This document shows positions 18,937 to 28,123 of a stretch of 48,237 bases of DNA, one piece after another (within the stretch, counting starts at the first letter, position 1; each line of letters starts with the position of its first letter). Under the pieces are notes generated by a model. The model made no database searches, was not told the origin of the DNA, and saw only the letters and a program-made list of their open reading frames with translations. The position numbers were made by a program, and so were the translations under genes. Origin of the DNA: Gammaproteobacteria bacterium RIFCSPHIGHO2_12_FULL_35_23 (GTDB lineage: Bacteria > Pseudomonadota > Gammaproteobacteria > UBA12402); assembly GCA_001801465.1 (NCBI GenBank), contig MGXT01000022.1, forward strand, positions 1 through 48,237, in the 5' to 3' direction.

Positions 18937-19895
18937 ACCCCCACCCCCAACAATTGAGTTAATAGTATCCCCAGCACTGCCAACATAAATGCTCCGACTA
19001 AATATTCAGGCACTTTAAAAAGACGCATTTTTGCATTCAGAGACTCAATAAGACTTACTAAACCAATTAGCACCATTAATTTTAATAATACCGCGATAAT
19101 ACTTAATAGGGCTTCACCTGCGCCTAACGAAGTACTTAAACCATAAGGTACAAATAATACAATGAGTAACAACAAATAAATAATAAATTTAATTGCATTA
19201 CCCCATTCAATAAGCGCCAAATAACGCCCTGAATATTCTAACACCATAGCCTCGTGCACCATCGTCAACTCTAAATGAGTTGCTGGATTATCGATAGGTA
19301 CTCTACCCGTTTCAGCCAACATCACCAAAATAAATGCCAACAATGAAAAAATCATACCTGGATACAAGCCTTTATGTACGATGAAAAAATAGCCTATGAT
19401 ATTGAGATGTGTGGCCTGCGTTAACAGAGAAGCATTTAAAAAAATTAACAGCAATACTGGTTCAGAAAGGCTTGCAATAAACATTTCTCTTCTAGCGCCA
19501 AGACTGCCAAACGCGGTGCCAATATCCATGGCTGCCAGCACCAAAAAGATTCTAGCTAATGTTAAAATTCCGGCAATAACAATTACCCCAATAAATGCTG
19601 TGGCAAGACCTGTAATCCAAATGAAAGGCACTACAAAACATAACGATAGCAAGCAAGCAAAATACACGTAAGGCGCCATTAGAAATAACCAGGAGGCTTG
19701 TTCTGCAACCAAAGGCTGTTTGATTAATAGCTTTTTTAATTCAGCATAAGGTTGAGTAATCGGTGGTGCAGATTTATTTTGTAACCAGGCTTTTTGCATT
19801 TTAATCCAACCGATAGATAAAGGTGCTAAAAAAGCCAATAACAGCCCTTGTATTAACAATAAACCATAGAGCAATAAATTTTCAATCATAGCCAC
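18933..19895 (-). CDS. HyfC/HycD/NuoH-like membrane subunit
   Basis: A 320-residue membrane subunit of the NuoH family that joins the soluble module to the antiporter-like subunits. Characteristic segments are QPYAELKKLLIKQ near the N-terminus (cytoplasmic loop), FGSLGARREMFIASLSEP, ETGRVPIDNPATHLELTMVHE, and a long C-terminal helix region. The acidic and arginine residues of these loops are retained. It overlaps the hyfB-like gene by 10 bases and the hyfE-like gene by 4 bases. The Ala/Arg/Glu-rich loops are those that contact the large subunit in relatives. Confidence 0.88.
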   Translation of the reverse strand: MAMIENLLLYGLLLIQGLLLAFLAPLSIGWIKMQKAWLQNKSAPPITQPYAELKKLLIKQPLVAEQASWLFLMAPYVYFACLLSLCFVVPFIWITGLATAFIGVIVIAGILTLARIFLVLAAMDIGTAFGSLGARREMFIASLSEPVLLLIFLNASLLTQATHLNIIGYFFIVHKGLYPGMIFSLLAFILVMLAETGRVPIDNPATHLELTMVHEAMVLEYSGRYLALIEWGNAIKFIIYLLLLIVLFVPYGLSTSLGAGEALLSIIAVLLKLMVLIGLVSLIESLNAKMRLFKVPEYLVGAFMLAVLGILLTQLLGVGV

Positions 19896-21889
19896 ACCAC
19901 CAAACTTAGCAATATGATTAAGGTAAGCCCCATATATAACAAATAAACTGAGATTTTACCCTGTTGCGTAATTTTCGTATAAGAAGCAATTTTTATTACC
20001 CAAGCTGCTAAGGGAAAATAAAAACCGTGCCAAATTTTTTCGGTGATTCTCGCACGATAATAAAGTAAATTTTCAGAGGTAGGTAAAGTTAATTTTATAG
20101 TAATAAAGTGCGAAAAAATTTGTTTAAAAGGCTGACTAAACCCAGCCCCTGTATCTTCCATGCGAGAAGTAATATATTTATAACCGCAATCCCATGGGGC
20201 AACTCGTTTATTTACGACTGGAAAGAATTTTTTTAAAATAAAATAAATCAAACCTAATAAAATTAACAAAATAGTAGCTAACAAAATGGGGTTAAACCCT
20301 GCATGGACAGGATGAGCATAAAAGGATAATCCCCACGTCGTTTTTACCGCAGGTAACGACATCGGTAATAAATTAATAGTAATCGCTTGGATAAGATGAA
20401 TAATATAATTAGGGTAGATTCCTAATAACAAACATAAAATCGCTAACCAGCCTAATCCTACCTGTTCTAAAAATGAAATAGGAACTGTTTGTTTTAATTG
20501 TGATTCCCGCGGTTGACCTAAAAAAGCAATACCAAAAAACTTAACAATTACAAAGCCCGCTAAGCCAAAAACTAAAACACTTAAAGCGACAATTAACGGA
20601 GTTAAAATAGCTAAAATAAAATGGCTTTCCACTGAATAACCAAAAAAAAGATTTAAATATAACCACTCAGAAACAAAGCCATTAAAAAGTGGTAAGCCTG
20701 CCATGGCCAAGGAACCAATTAAAGTCCATACCGCAACCCAGGGCATTTTTTTGATAAGGCCGCCTAATTTCCCTAAATTACGTTCGCCTGTTGCATGCAG
20801 AATTGAGCCCGTGCCCAAAAACAATAATGGTTTAAAAAGACTATGGTTTAAACTATGCAATAAAGTAACTAATAATGCTAAATTAGCTAACACCCCTAAA
20901 TGATATTGATAAAAAAGTAGTGACAAACCCAAAGCTACCGTAATAAAACCTAAATTTTCCATTGAAGAATACGCTAATAAACGCTTCATATCAGTTTGTA
21001 GTGCTGCATGCACTACTCCAAAAAACATCGTTACTAGCCCTACGAATATCAGTAAATATCCCCACCAAGATTGTTGGTAAAGCGCTAAAAACTGAAAACA
21101 AAATCGTAAAAGACCATAAATCGCCATCTTGAGCATAACACCACTCATTAAACCAGAAATGGGGGATGGCGCTTGTGGATGAGCCTCTGGTAACCAAACA
21201 TGAAGCGGAAATAATCCTGCTTTGGCACCAAAACCAATTAATGCAAAAACAAAGATAATGTTCGCTAAAAAGCCTACATTAGTCACTGGCATTAACTGCG
21301 GAAAAGCTATTGATAAATTTTGTGATAAGGCTAATAAAAAAAAGCTCGCTGCAATAAATAAAAACCCTACATGTGCAATGCCTAAATATAAAAACCCTGC
21401 TTTGCGGGCAAGTCGAGTTGGCTCAAGACCAACTACCAAAAAGTAGGAACTTAAAGTCATAAGCTCCCACGCAAATAAAAAAGTGAAAATATCATTAGCC
21501 ACCACAACAAAAAGCATAGCCAAAACAAATAGCGCCATAAAACCATAAATGTATTTTTGTTGATTAATTGAAAAATGCTGAAAATATTTGGCGGCAAAAC
21601 AGCTAATACCTAATAATGAAAATCCGAGCAAACTAATAAAAAACGCTGCCAAAGGATCAATACACAGCATGGCACTTAGATGCGGCAATAAAAATTTAAA
21701 TGAAAAGCTCACTGTTTGAAATAAAATCAAGCCTAACAGCCCTAATAAGGCTGTTAATCCGGCATTAAAAATGTTCCCAACTCGAATAATAGGTAATAAG
21801 AAGGAAGCATAGGCATTAGGTATGCACAAGGCTGCAGCTGCTAAAGCCAGCCATATTAAGCTAATAATTATTAATAAGTTTATTAACAT
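19886..21889 (-). CDS. HyfB-like antiporter-type membrane subunit, first gene of the Ehr-like operon
   Basis: A 667-residue NuoL/HyfB-like subunit with about 15-16 transmembrane helices. It keeps Glu142 (LFAWELMTLSSYF) and Lys223 (GFGAKAGLFPLHVWLPEAH). The helix SPISGLMSGVMLKMAIYG and, later, HSLNHSLFKPLLFLGTGS follow, all expected in a pumping subunit. The C-terminal part includes WDCGYKYITSRMEDTGAGFSQPFK (in two pieces), a HyfB/MbhH-type soluble segment. It is transcribed first in the order B-C-E-F-G-I. A gaggt ribosome binding site sits upstream. Any promoter must lie within the 103 bases before it or further back in aspS. Confidence 0.87.
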   Translation of the reverse strand: MLINLLIIISLIWLALAAAALCIPNAYASFLLPIIRVGNIFNAGLTALLGLLGLILFQTVSFSFKFLLPHLSAMLCIDPLAAFFISLLGFSLLGISCFAAKYFQHFSINQQKYIYGFMALFVLAMLFVVVANDIFTFLFAWELMTLSSYFLVVGLEPTRLARKAGFLYLGIAHVGFLFIAASFFLLALSQNLSIAFPQLMPVTNVGFLANIIFVFALIGFGAKAGLFPLHVWLPEAHPQAPSPISGLMSGVMLKMAIYGLLRFCFQFLALYQQSWWGYLLIFVGLVTMFFGVVHAALQTDMKRLLAYSSMENLGFITVALGLSLLFYQYHLGVLANLALLVTLLHSLNHSLFKPLLFLGTGSILHATGERNLGKLGGLIKKMPWVAVWTLIGSLAMAGLPLFNGFVSEWLYLNLFFGYSVESHFILAILTPLIVALSVLVFGLAGFVIVKFFGIAFLGQPRESQLKQTVPISFLEQVGLGWLAILCLLLGIYPNYIIHLIQAITINLLPMSLPAVKTTWGLSFYAHPVHAGFNPILLATILLILLGLIYFILKKFFPVVNKRVAPWDCGYKYITSRMEDTGAGFSQPFKQIFSHFITIKLTLPTSENLLYYRARITEKIWHGFYFPLAAWVIKIASYTKITQQGKISVYLLYMGLTLIILLSLVVWL

Positions 21890-21992
21890 GCCTAATCAGA
21901 CCTCAATTAGAGGCCTCTATGATAAGCCCGTAGTTTTCTTCTGGCAATAACTAAAAACTTGAGGAAAATATTTTTAACCAATATCCAACAAA

Positions 21993-23294
21993 TTAAGGCG
22001 TTAATCGATGTGGGCCGCGATAAAGATAAGTCACTTCTCTGACATTTTTAAATCCCAGTAACAACATTAACAGCCTGGATAGACCGAAACCAAACCCCCC
22101 ATGCGGTGGACAACCATATTTAAAACAATTTAAATAATCTTGGATCGGCTCTAAATTTAGCCCTTTTTCTTGCGCCTGCTTAATTAAAATATCATAACGA
22201 TGCTCTCTTTGGGCACCAGAAGTTAGCTCAAGCCCTCGCCACAATAAATCAAAACTTTTAGTCAATTTATTATCATGTTCATAACGCATATGATAAAAAG
22301 GTCGTACGCTACTAGGATAATCCGTTACAAATACAAATTCATTACCATATTTTTTAGTGACATACTCACAAAGCAGCCGCTCACCTTCTGGGTTCAAATC
22401 TTCATCTTCAGGAATAGGATTACCTAATTCCCGTAAAATTTCTTTGGCCTCTTTCATAGCAATACGAGGAAAAGGTACTTCCGGAACCATCACTTCCAAG
22501 CCATAAATTTCTTTTATTTGCTCTCCCAGCTCAATTTTTACTGTTTTTAAAACATATTGCAGCCATCTTTCTTCAAAGGCCATGACTTCTTCATGAGATT
22601 CAATCCAAGAAATTTCTGAATCTACGCTCGTGAATTCTGTATCGTGTCTTACCGTAAAAGAAGGGTTTGCCCTAAACACTGGTCCTATTTCAAACACTCT
22701 GTCAAATCCTGCTGCCATCGCCATTTGTTTATAAAACTGGGGCGACTGTGCTAAATAAGCAAATTTACCAAAGTATTCTAAGCGAAATAATTCTGCGCCT
22801 GATTCACTCGCTGAGCCCATAAGTTTTGGCGAATGAATTTCAATAAACCCCTCTTGTTGCCAAAATTTACGCATCGCATGTTCAACTAAAGTTTGTACTT
22901 TAAATACCAAGCCATTTTGTGGTTTACGTAAATCTAAAAAACGCCAATTTAATCGACCATCCAAAGCTGTATTGTCATCGATAGGTAATTGTGGATCAGA
23001 AAGATTTAACACTTGTAAGGATTCAATCACAATTTCTAAGCCCTTCAGCTTTACACTGGCATTCGCCACTACCTTACCAACCACTTCCACTGCCGATTCA
23101 GGAGTAAGGTTGGCGATAAGCTGAGCCGCCGCTTCGTTTTGGCCCTTATCATTAATCGCCTGCGCCATACCTGTATGATCTCGTAATACTAAAAATTGCA
23201 TCTTTTTTTGATCACGGATCGTTTGAATCCAACCATTTATTTTAACTGTTTCGTTAAATTTATTAGTCAAATCAGCAACAAAGGTGCGTTTCAT
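21993..23294 (-). CDS. aspS: Archaeal-type aspartyl-tRNA synthetase (probably aspartate--tRNA(Asn/Asp) ligase)
   Basis: Class IIb aminoacyl-tRNA synthetase. The first in-frame start at 23378 adds 28 residues unlike the family; the ATG at 23294 gives MKRTFVADLT and 433 residues, the usual size of archaeal-type AspRS. Bacterial AspRS is about 590 residues with a GAD insertion domain, which is absent here. An N-terminal OB-fold anticodon-binding domain (GWIQTIRDQKKMQFLVLRD) is followed by motif 1, motif 2 (GPVFRANPSFTVRHDTEF) and motif 3 (GFGFGLSRLLMLLLG). The HDTEFTSVDSEISW context fits AspRS rather than AsnRS. Enzymes of this form in bacteria often charge both tRNA-Asp and tRNA-Asn. I cannot see gatCAB or asnS here. 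Confidence 0.88.
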   Translation of the reverse strand: MKRTFVADLTNKFNETVKINGWIQTIRDQKKMQFLVLRDHTGMAQAINDKGQNEAAAQLIANLTPESAVEVVGKVVANASVKLKGLEIVIESLQVLNLSDPQLPIDDNTALDGRLNWRFLDLRKPQNGLVFKVQTLVEHAMRKFWQQEGFIEIHSPKLMGSASESGAELFRLEYFGKFAYLAQSPQFYKQMAMAAGFDRVFEIGPVFRANPSFTVRHDTEFTSVDSEISWIESHEEVMAFEERWLQYVLKTVKIELGEQIKEIYGLEVMVPEVPFPRIAMKEAKEILRELGNPIPEDEDLNPEGERLLCEYVTKKYGNEFVFVTDYPSSVRPFYHMRYEHDNKLTKSFDLLWRGLELTSGAQREHRYDILIKQAQEKGLNLEPIQDYLNCFKYGCPPHGGFGFGLSRLLMLLLGFKNVREVTYLYRGPHRLTP

Positions 23295-23401
23295 GGTTCT
23301 AGTTCTCAATTGAATTAAAAAAATAGGAAGGCAATGGTACCTGAGAGCTAGGTTTCGAGCAAGACTTGGCATACACAACTATTGGTTTTTTAACAGAATT
23401 C

Positions 23402-24112
23402 TTAAGCTCGAGTTATTAAACTACCGCCACCATCTATACTAATAACCTGGCCAGTGATAAAACCTGCTTCTTCTGCTAATAAAAACTCTATTCCTACTGC
23501 TATCTCCTCAGGTTTACCAATTCGTCCCATAGGAATATGATTAAGCACATTTTGTTCAGCCTCACTACCACGCGGATGATTTTGTCTAAATGATTCTGTT
23601 TCAACTGGTCCCGGCGCGATAGCATTGACAGTAATACCTTCTTTTGCCAGCTCAACTGCCCAGGTTTTGGTAAACCCCACTAGAGCACTTTTTGCAGCAG
23701 AATAACTGGTTCGCTTTTTAGCACCATAGATAGCACGGCTGACAACATTAACTATCCGCCCCCAAGCCTTAGCACGCATATCAGATAAAAAGTGTTGAGT
23801 AACCTGCAAAGCTGTTCGCACATTTAAATTATATACTGCTTGTAAGGAATCAAAATCAACTTCGCCAAATAATTGTGGTAATACCAAGCCCACATTGTTA
23901 ATTACCGCGTCAGCTTGATATTTCTTACTTACTGCTTTTAACATTGTTTCAGTCTGCTTGAGATCACTTAAATCACAAAGAAACAATTCTCCTGGAAAAT
24001 TTGCTTGAGAATTCCTAGCTAGGCCCACTACTTGCCAACCTTTTTTATGTAAACGCAGGCTGGTTTCCAAACCAATCCCCTTGGTTGCTCCGGTAATGAT
24101 AACTGTTTTCAT
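23402..24112 (-). CDS. Short-chain dehydrogenase/reductase (FabG-like)
   Basis: NAD(P)-dependent oxidoreductase of the SDR superfamily, 236 residues from the ATG at 24112. That start is preceded by an aaggtg ribosome binding site; a longer frame begins at 24133 but adds nothing family-like. It carries the cofactor motif TGATKGIG (7-14), NNVG, the active-site Ser in NVVSRAIYG, the YxxxK pair in YSAAKSALVGF, and the PGPVETESF loop. It ends with the FabG-like GQVISIDGGGS. The substrate cannot be read. FabG-like housekeeping genes are usually in a fab cluster, which this is not, so a lipid or secondary role is as likely. Confidence 0.88.
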   Translation of the reverse strand: MKTVIITGATKGIGLETSLRLHKKGWQVVGLARNSQANFPGELFLCDLSDLKQTETMLKAVSKKYQADAVINNVGLVLPQLFGEVDFDSLQAVYNLNVRTALQVTQHFLSDMRAKAWGRIVNVVSRAIYGAKKRTSYSAAKSALVGFTKTWAVELAKEGITVNAIAPGPVETESFRQNHPRGSEAEQNVLNHIPMGRIGKPEEIAVGIEFLLAEEAGFITGQVISIDGGGSLITRA

Positions 24113-24186
24113 TGTTAGACACCTTGGCAGCAATTTATCTCAAAACGATTTCTTCTGTTAAAAATATTAGGCACTTTCTGGCTAAG

Positions 24187-24489
24187 CTAATCAATCATTG
24201 TCCAATAGGTTTTAGGCGACTGAAGATCAAACATGGCTTGAGCAAGATGTTTCTTAAATTCTATCATCTCAGGCTTTTGATTGTGCTGATCAAACACTGC
24301 CTTATTTTCCCAAACGGAATAAAGCATAAACTCTCTGGGCTCAGTGATTGAACGATGGATATTATAAAAAAGACAACCTGGATCACGTCTTGAATGCTCC
24401 ATCATTTGTTTTAAGTAACGCTCAACATAATCCTCCATACCCCTTTGTGCCATACCGGCAATCATCACTGTATATTGTTGATTAGCCAC
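24187..24489 (-). CDS. Putative quinol monooxygenase, ABM family
   Basis: A 100-residue single-domain protein of the antibiotic biosynthesis monooxygenase (ABM) fold, a dimeric alpha+beta barrel. The family pattern is visible: an early DPGCLFYNIHRS strand, FMLYSVWENKAVFDQH, and a C-terminal helix with KHLAQ. The start codon is GTG with a very good aggaggt ribosome binding site. It is 74 bases upstream of the SDR on the same strand and may be cotranscribed. YgiN-like members act on quinols or detoxify reactive intermediates; the substrate here is unknown. Confidence 0.85.
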   Translation of the reverse strand: MANQQYTVMIAGMAQRGMEDYVERYLKQMMEHSRRDPGCLFYNIHRSITEPREFMLYSVWENKAVFDQHNQKPEMIEFKKHLAQAMFDLQSPKTYWTMID

Positions 24490-24640
24490 TTTTACCTCCT
24501 TGTGAATATGGCTTTAGAGTAAACTTATCTACACTAACTGACAAGCTGAAAATGAGCCACTTTACTTTTAGTACAAAAATTATCTCTCTTCTTTACTGAA
24601 TTAAAGTTTGTTATGATTAATTTTTAATTAAGAGTACACG

Positions 24641-25372
24641 ATGATCACAACCCCTCTTTCAGCTTTAAGCTATTTACTAGCTGGCTTTAAATTACTGCAT
24701 AGTAAAGGACTGAAGCGTTACGTTTACATGCCTTTAATGATTAGTATGTTAATTTTTATTGTTCTTATTAGCTGGGCAAGTCATCTTTTGCTATCACTAG
24801 TTGACAGATTAAATAGCACACTACCACACTGGTTACAGTGGTTAAGCTGGCTATTATGGCCCTTATTTGTTATAAGTGCAGGTGTTTTTATCATTTACAC
24901 GTTTAATTTAATCGCCAACTGGGTAGGCGCTCCTTTTAATAGCTTATTATCTCAAAAAGTTGAAGAACTAATATCTCAGCAAACAAGCCCCTCTCAAGAC
25001 AGTATTTTTTCTTCATTAAAAGACTTACCACGTTTATTAAAACGACAATTTGCCTTGGTTCTCTATTACATTCCTCGTTTGGTTTTATTAGGAATATTAT
25101 TTTTGATACCCGGCATTAATGGCATCGTTGCGCTGTTATGGCTTATGTTTAATGCCTGGACTTTGGCGATGCAATATTTAGACTATCCGATGGATAATCA
25201 TAAAATTTCTTTAGCAAATATGCGTCAAACTATGCAATCGCAAAAGTTAAAATATTTAATCTTTGGCAGCTTGATTATGCTAGGAATGTTAATTCCGCTG
25301 ATTAATTTTTTTATTATGCCAGCTGCAGTGATCGCAGCCACTTTAATGTGGCTGGATGAAAATAAAAGTTAG
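24641..25372 (+). CDS. CysZ-like membrane protein (EI24 family)
   Basis: Integral membrane protein of 243 residues with about six hydrophobic helices, matching CysZ/EI24 proteins in length (E. coli CysZ has 253). The N-terminus SALSYLLAGFKLLHSKGLKRYVYMP (in two pieces) and the WVGAPFNSLLSQKVEELI and YLDYPMDNHK segments match the family. CysZ is a sulfate permease feeding cysteine synthesis. No other sulfur genes are nearby, so the substrate is only inferred by homology. An aagag ribosome binding site sits before the ATG. It abuts the next gene tail to tail with no gap. Confidence 0.83.
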   Translation: MITTPLSALSYLLAGFKLLHSKGLKRYVYMPLMISMLIFIVLISWASHLLLSLVDRLNSTLPHWLQWLSWLLWPLFVISAGVFIIYTFNLIANWVGAPFNSLLSQKVEELISQQTSPSQDSIFSSLKDLPRLLKRQFALVLYYIPRLVLLGILFLIPGINGIVALLWLMFNAWTLAMQYLDYPMDNHKISLANMRQTMQSQKLKYLIFGSLIMLGMLIPLINFFIMPAAVIAATLMWLDENKS

Positions 25373-27070
25373 TTATTTTGCATGATTGCTCAGCACAACA
25401 ATTCCATCTTTGGTCAGCAAATAATAGATGGTACCATGTATTTGCGTTTGTAACTCTTGTACTTTGTGCTCTGAAGTAAAGACAAATACTCTGTTTTTAG
25501 AATACCATAATTTTGCAAACTGTTTATTATCAATTAGAAAAGGCTGTTTATAATGTTGATAAATAATACCTTCGGCTAACTCTCTGCGCCAATTATCATT
25601 TTTTATTAGATTAGGGTCACTCCAGTTTGAAACAATATAAACTCGCTGCTGCAAATAAACCGGCAGATCTTGAAAATATTTTTCATAGGTAATAACTTTA
25701 TCGCCAGGCTGTATTTCTTTTTTAACTGCAAGCGCCAAACTTTTAACATTATTGAGTCGAAATGACCACACGCCTGACATCCCAATAATGTTGGCTACAA
25801 TAGTAGTAAGCAATAACGCTATAATAAATTTTTTAAAATCTGCCTGGTATAACGCTATCCCTACAACAAATACCGCGCCAACCATCATAACCGTAGCAAT
25901 AGAACACAAATAGGCAAAACTAGCAGAGGTGGAAATAGAATTAAGTCCGGCCGTATAAATTAAAACTGCTGAAGTGATAATACCGAATAATAGAAAAATG
26001 ATAGCACAAATTTTAAGATTTCTGCTGGTTGGCAAATTGTTCCATTGCACATCAAAATAACGGGCAATCATCATAGCTAACGGCGGGAAGATTGGTAAGA
26101 TATAACCAGCAATTTTTGAGCTAGGAATAGAAAAAAAGATAAAAATTATGGCTGGCCATAAAACAATAAAGAGCTCTTTGTCTGCTTTATGCAAATTACC
26201 AACAACTTGTTTAATATAATATCTACCACTTTGAAATAAAAAAAGTGTCCACGGTAGCATGCCAGCCAATACTACGATTAAGTAATAATAAATGGGTTGC
26301 TGCATATTAAAATCATGCGTTAGATACCGTGAGAATTGCTGAACTACAAAAAAGTAATAAAAAAATTCTGGGTTAGCTCGCTCAACAATCAGCATCCAAG
26401 GCGCAACAAGTATAACAAATAAAAATAGACCACTGATTAAACGCAGGTGTTTTATCACTGACCAACGATTTAAGACAATAATCCATACCCCTACAATCAA
26501 GAAAGGAAAAACTAATGCTAAAAGTCCTTTTGTTAAAAAACCAGCCGCTAATAAACAGTAGGCTCCAGCTAAGCAGCCATCTCTTTTTAAACCTAAAGGC
26601 ATGTGTAAAGCTATGAGCATTAGCCATAAAGTACAAGCTACTAAAGTCGCCACCATTAAGTCCATATCGGTATAGTGGGACGCTAAAAAATACAACTGTG
26701 AAGTCATTAAAATCAATGCTGCCAACAAGCCCGTACGTCTATTGTATAAATATAGGCCTGCCCAATAATTAACAAGACAGCCAAACAGTCCAAAAAAAGC
26801 GGGTAAAATCCGCACGGACCATTCATGTAGGCCAAAAACTTTAATTAAAAAGCTTTCAAGCCAATAAAATAAAATGGGCTTATCTAAAAAAATTGTCCCA
26901 TCCAATTGAGGCGTTATGTAATTCCCTGAAACCACCATTTCGCGAGCAATTTCAACATACCGGCCCTCATCAGGCGTAATTAAATGGTAGCTTCCAAGAA
27001 AAGCCCCAAAAAATAATGCACCCATAATGGCAAGAAATAATGAATCAAATAGTGCTTGCTTTTTAATCAT
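25373..27070 (-). CDS. ArnT-like lipid A glycosyltransferase (GT83/PMT family)
   Basis: Integral membrane glycosyltransferase of the ArnT/PMT_2 family that transfers a sugar from a polyprenyl-phosphate donor on the periplasmic side. The 565-residue protein shows the family N-terminus TPDEGRYVEIAREM (about 32-44) and the first periplasmic loop with FLDKPILFYWLE. About 12 helices and a C-terminal periplasmic domain follow. It is divergent from a polyprenyl-phosphate glycosyltransferase gene 81 bases away. Francisella FlmK (galactosamine transferase) and E. coli ArnT (aminoarabinose) are known relatives. Context with a deacetylase but no arnA/arnB favours an amino sugar such as GlcN or GalN over aminoarabinose; this is inference. 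Confidence 0.85.
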   Translation of the reverse strand: MIKKQALFDSLFLAIMGALFFGAFLGSYHLITPDEGRYVEIAREMVVSGNYITPQLDGTIFLDKPILFYWLESFLIKVFGLHEWSVRILPAFFGLFGCLVNYWAGLYLYNRRTGLLAALILMTSQLYFLASHYTDMDLMVATLVACTLWLMLIALHMPLGLKRDGCLAGAYCLLAAGFLTKGLLALVFPFLIVGVWIIVLNRWSVIKHLRLISGLFLFVILVAPWMLIVERANPEFFYYFFVVQQFSRYLTHDFNMQQPIYYYLIVVLAGMLPWTLFLFQSGRYYIKQVVGNLHKADKELFIVLWPAIIFIFFSIPSSKIAGYILPIFPPLAMMIARYFDVQWNNLPTSRNLKICAIIFLLFGIITSAVLIYTAGLNSISTSASFAYLCSIATVMMVGAVFVVGIALYQADFKKFIIALLLTTIVANIIGMSGVWSFRLNNVKSLALAVKKEIQPGDKVITYEKYFQDLPVYLQQRVYIVSNWSDPNLIKNDNWRRELAEGIIYQHYKQPFLIDNKQFAKLWYSKNRVFVFTSEHKVQELQTQIHGTIYYLLTKDGIVVLSNHAK

Positions 27071-27151
27071 TTATTGCTTTTTCCTATTAGCTTATGAACT
27101 AGAAATCAATTATACTCGTTTACTTTATTAACCTTTTATTATTAGTTAGCC

Positions 27152-28123
27152 ATGAATATAGATAGAAAATTATTAGTGGATAATCAGACTCTCTTTATTT
27201 CTTTTGTAGTACCTATCTATAACGAAGCTGTTAACATTAAAGATTTTATCAAAGCTCTCACCCAAAGTGCAAATAAGCTTTCTAAATATTACGAAATTGT
27301 AATAATTAATGATGGCAGCACAGACAACTCATTAGCGGTTATTGAAACAGAATTACTACCAGACTCACATATTAAATTAATCTCTTTCTCCAGAAATTTT
27401 GGTAAAGAAATTGCTCTGACGGCTGGTTTACATCACTGTCGAGGACAGATCGCTATTTTAATTGATGCTGACTTTCAACATCCTCTTGCCTCAATACCTG
27501 AATTTATTGAACGCTGGACAGAAGATTATGACATGGTCTATGGGTTACGCGATAACCGCTCACAGGAAACTTTCCTAAAACGATTCTTTGCTAGAATTTT
27601 TTATAAGACATTAGGATTTTTAAGTGACACTAAAATTCCTGCTGACGCAGGTGACTTTCGACTCCTTGATCGTAAAGTGGTTGATGCTATTAACAGTTGC
27701 AAAGAATATAATCGCTTCATGAAAGGACTTTATGCCTGGGTAGGATTTAAAGCAACCGCTGTAATCTATCCTGTCTTAGAGCGCCAAGGAGGCAAAACCT
27801 CTTTTTCATTTTTAAAACTCGCAGAACTTGCTTTAACTGGCATTTTTTCTTTTTCTGATATGCCACTGCGAGTCTGGAGCTTAATTGGCATACTCATTTC
27901 AGGTATTTCTTTACTCTATGCTTTAGTCATTGTTTTTGACACCTTATGCTTTGGTGTAGACGTTCCAGGCTTTGCAACCATTACTGTAGCTATCATGTTT
28001 TTTGGTGGCATTCAATTGATCTCTATTGGTATTTTAGGGGAATATATTGCCCGAATCTTTAGAGAAGTAAAAAATCGTCCGAAGTATATCATAGATAAAA
28101 CGCATGGATTTGAGAACGAATGA
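27152..28123 (+). CDS. Polyprenyl-phosphate glycosyltransferase (ArnC/GtrB/FlmF2-like GT2)
   Basis: Family 2 glycosyltransferase, membrane-anchored, that transfers a sugar from a nucleotide sugar to undecaprenyl phosphate. The 323-residue protein has SFVVPIYNEAVNIKDF near the N-terminus, NDGSTDNS, FSRNFGKEIALTAGL, the metal-binding DAD in LIDADFQHP (105-107), and DAGDFRLLDRKVV. Two C-terminal membrane helices follow (about 235-265 and 275-300). A TATACT hexamer at 27111-27116 could be a -10 box. Its stop overlaps the next gene by 4 bases. Its closest functional parallels are ArnC, GtrB and FlmF2. Which sugar it uses cannot be read. Confidence 0.87.
   Translation: MNIDRKLLVDNQTLFISFVVPIYNEAVNIKDFIKALTQSANKLSKYYEIVIINDGSTDNSLAVIETELLPDSHIKLISFSRNFGKEIALTAGLHHCRGQIAILIDADFQHPLASIPEFIERWTEDYDMVYGLRDNRSQETFLKRFFARIFYKTLGFLSDTKIPADAGDFRLLDRKVVDAINSCKEYNRFMKGLYAWVGFKATAVIYPVLERQGGKTSFSFLKLAELALTGIFSFSDMPLRVWSLIGILISGISLLYALVIVFDTLCFGVDVPGFATITVAIMFFGGIQLISIGILGEYIARIFREVKNRPKYIIDKTHGFENE

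Noticed and set aside
14724..21889. Respiratory complex I (nuo)
   Set aside because: The gene order and subunits are those of hydrogenase-4 (B, C, E, F, G, I). The large subunit has the VGPVHAGIIEPGHF motif rather than the NuoD pattern, and nuoE, F, G, A, J and I are absent.
23295..23378. N-terminal extension of AspRS from the upstream ATG
   Set aside because: The 28 extra residues are unlike the family; the later ATG aligns exactly with AspRS N-termini.
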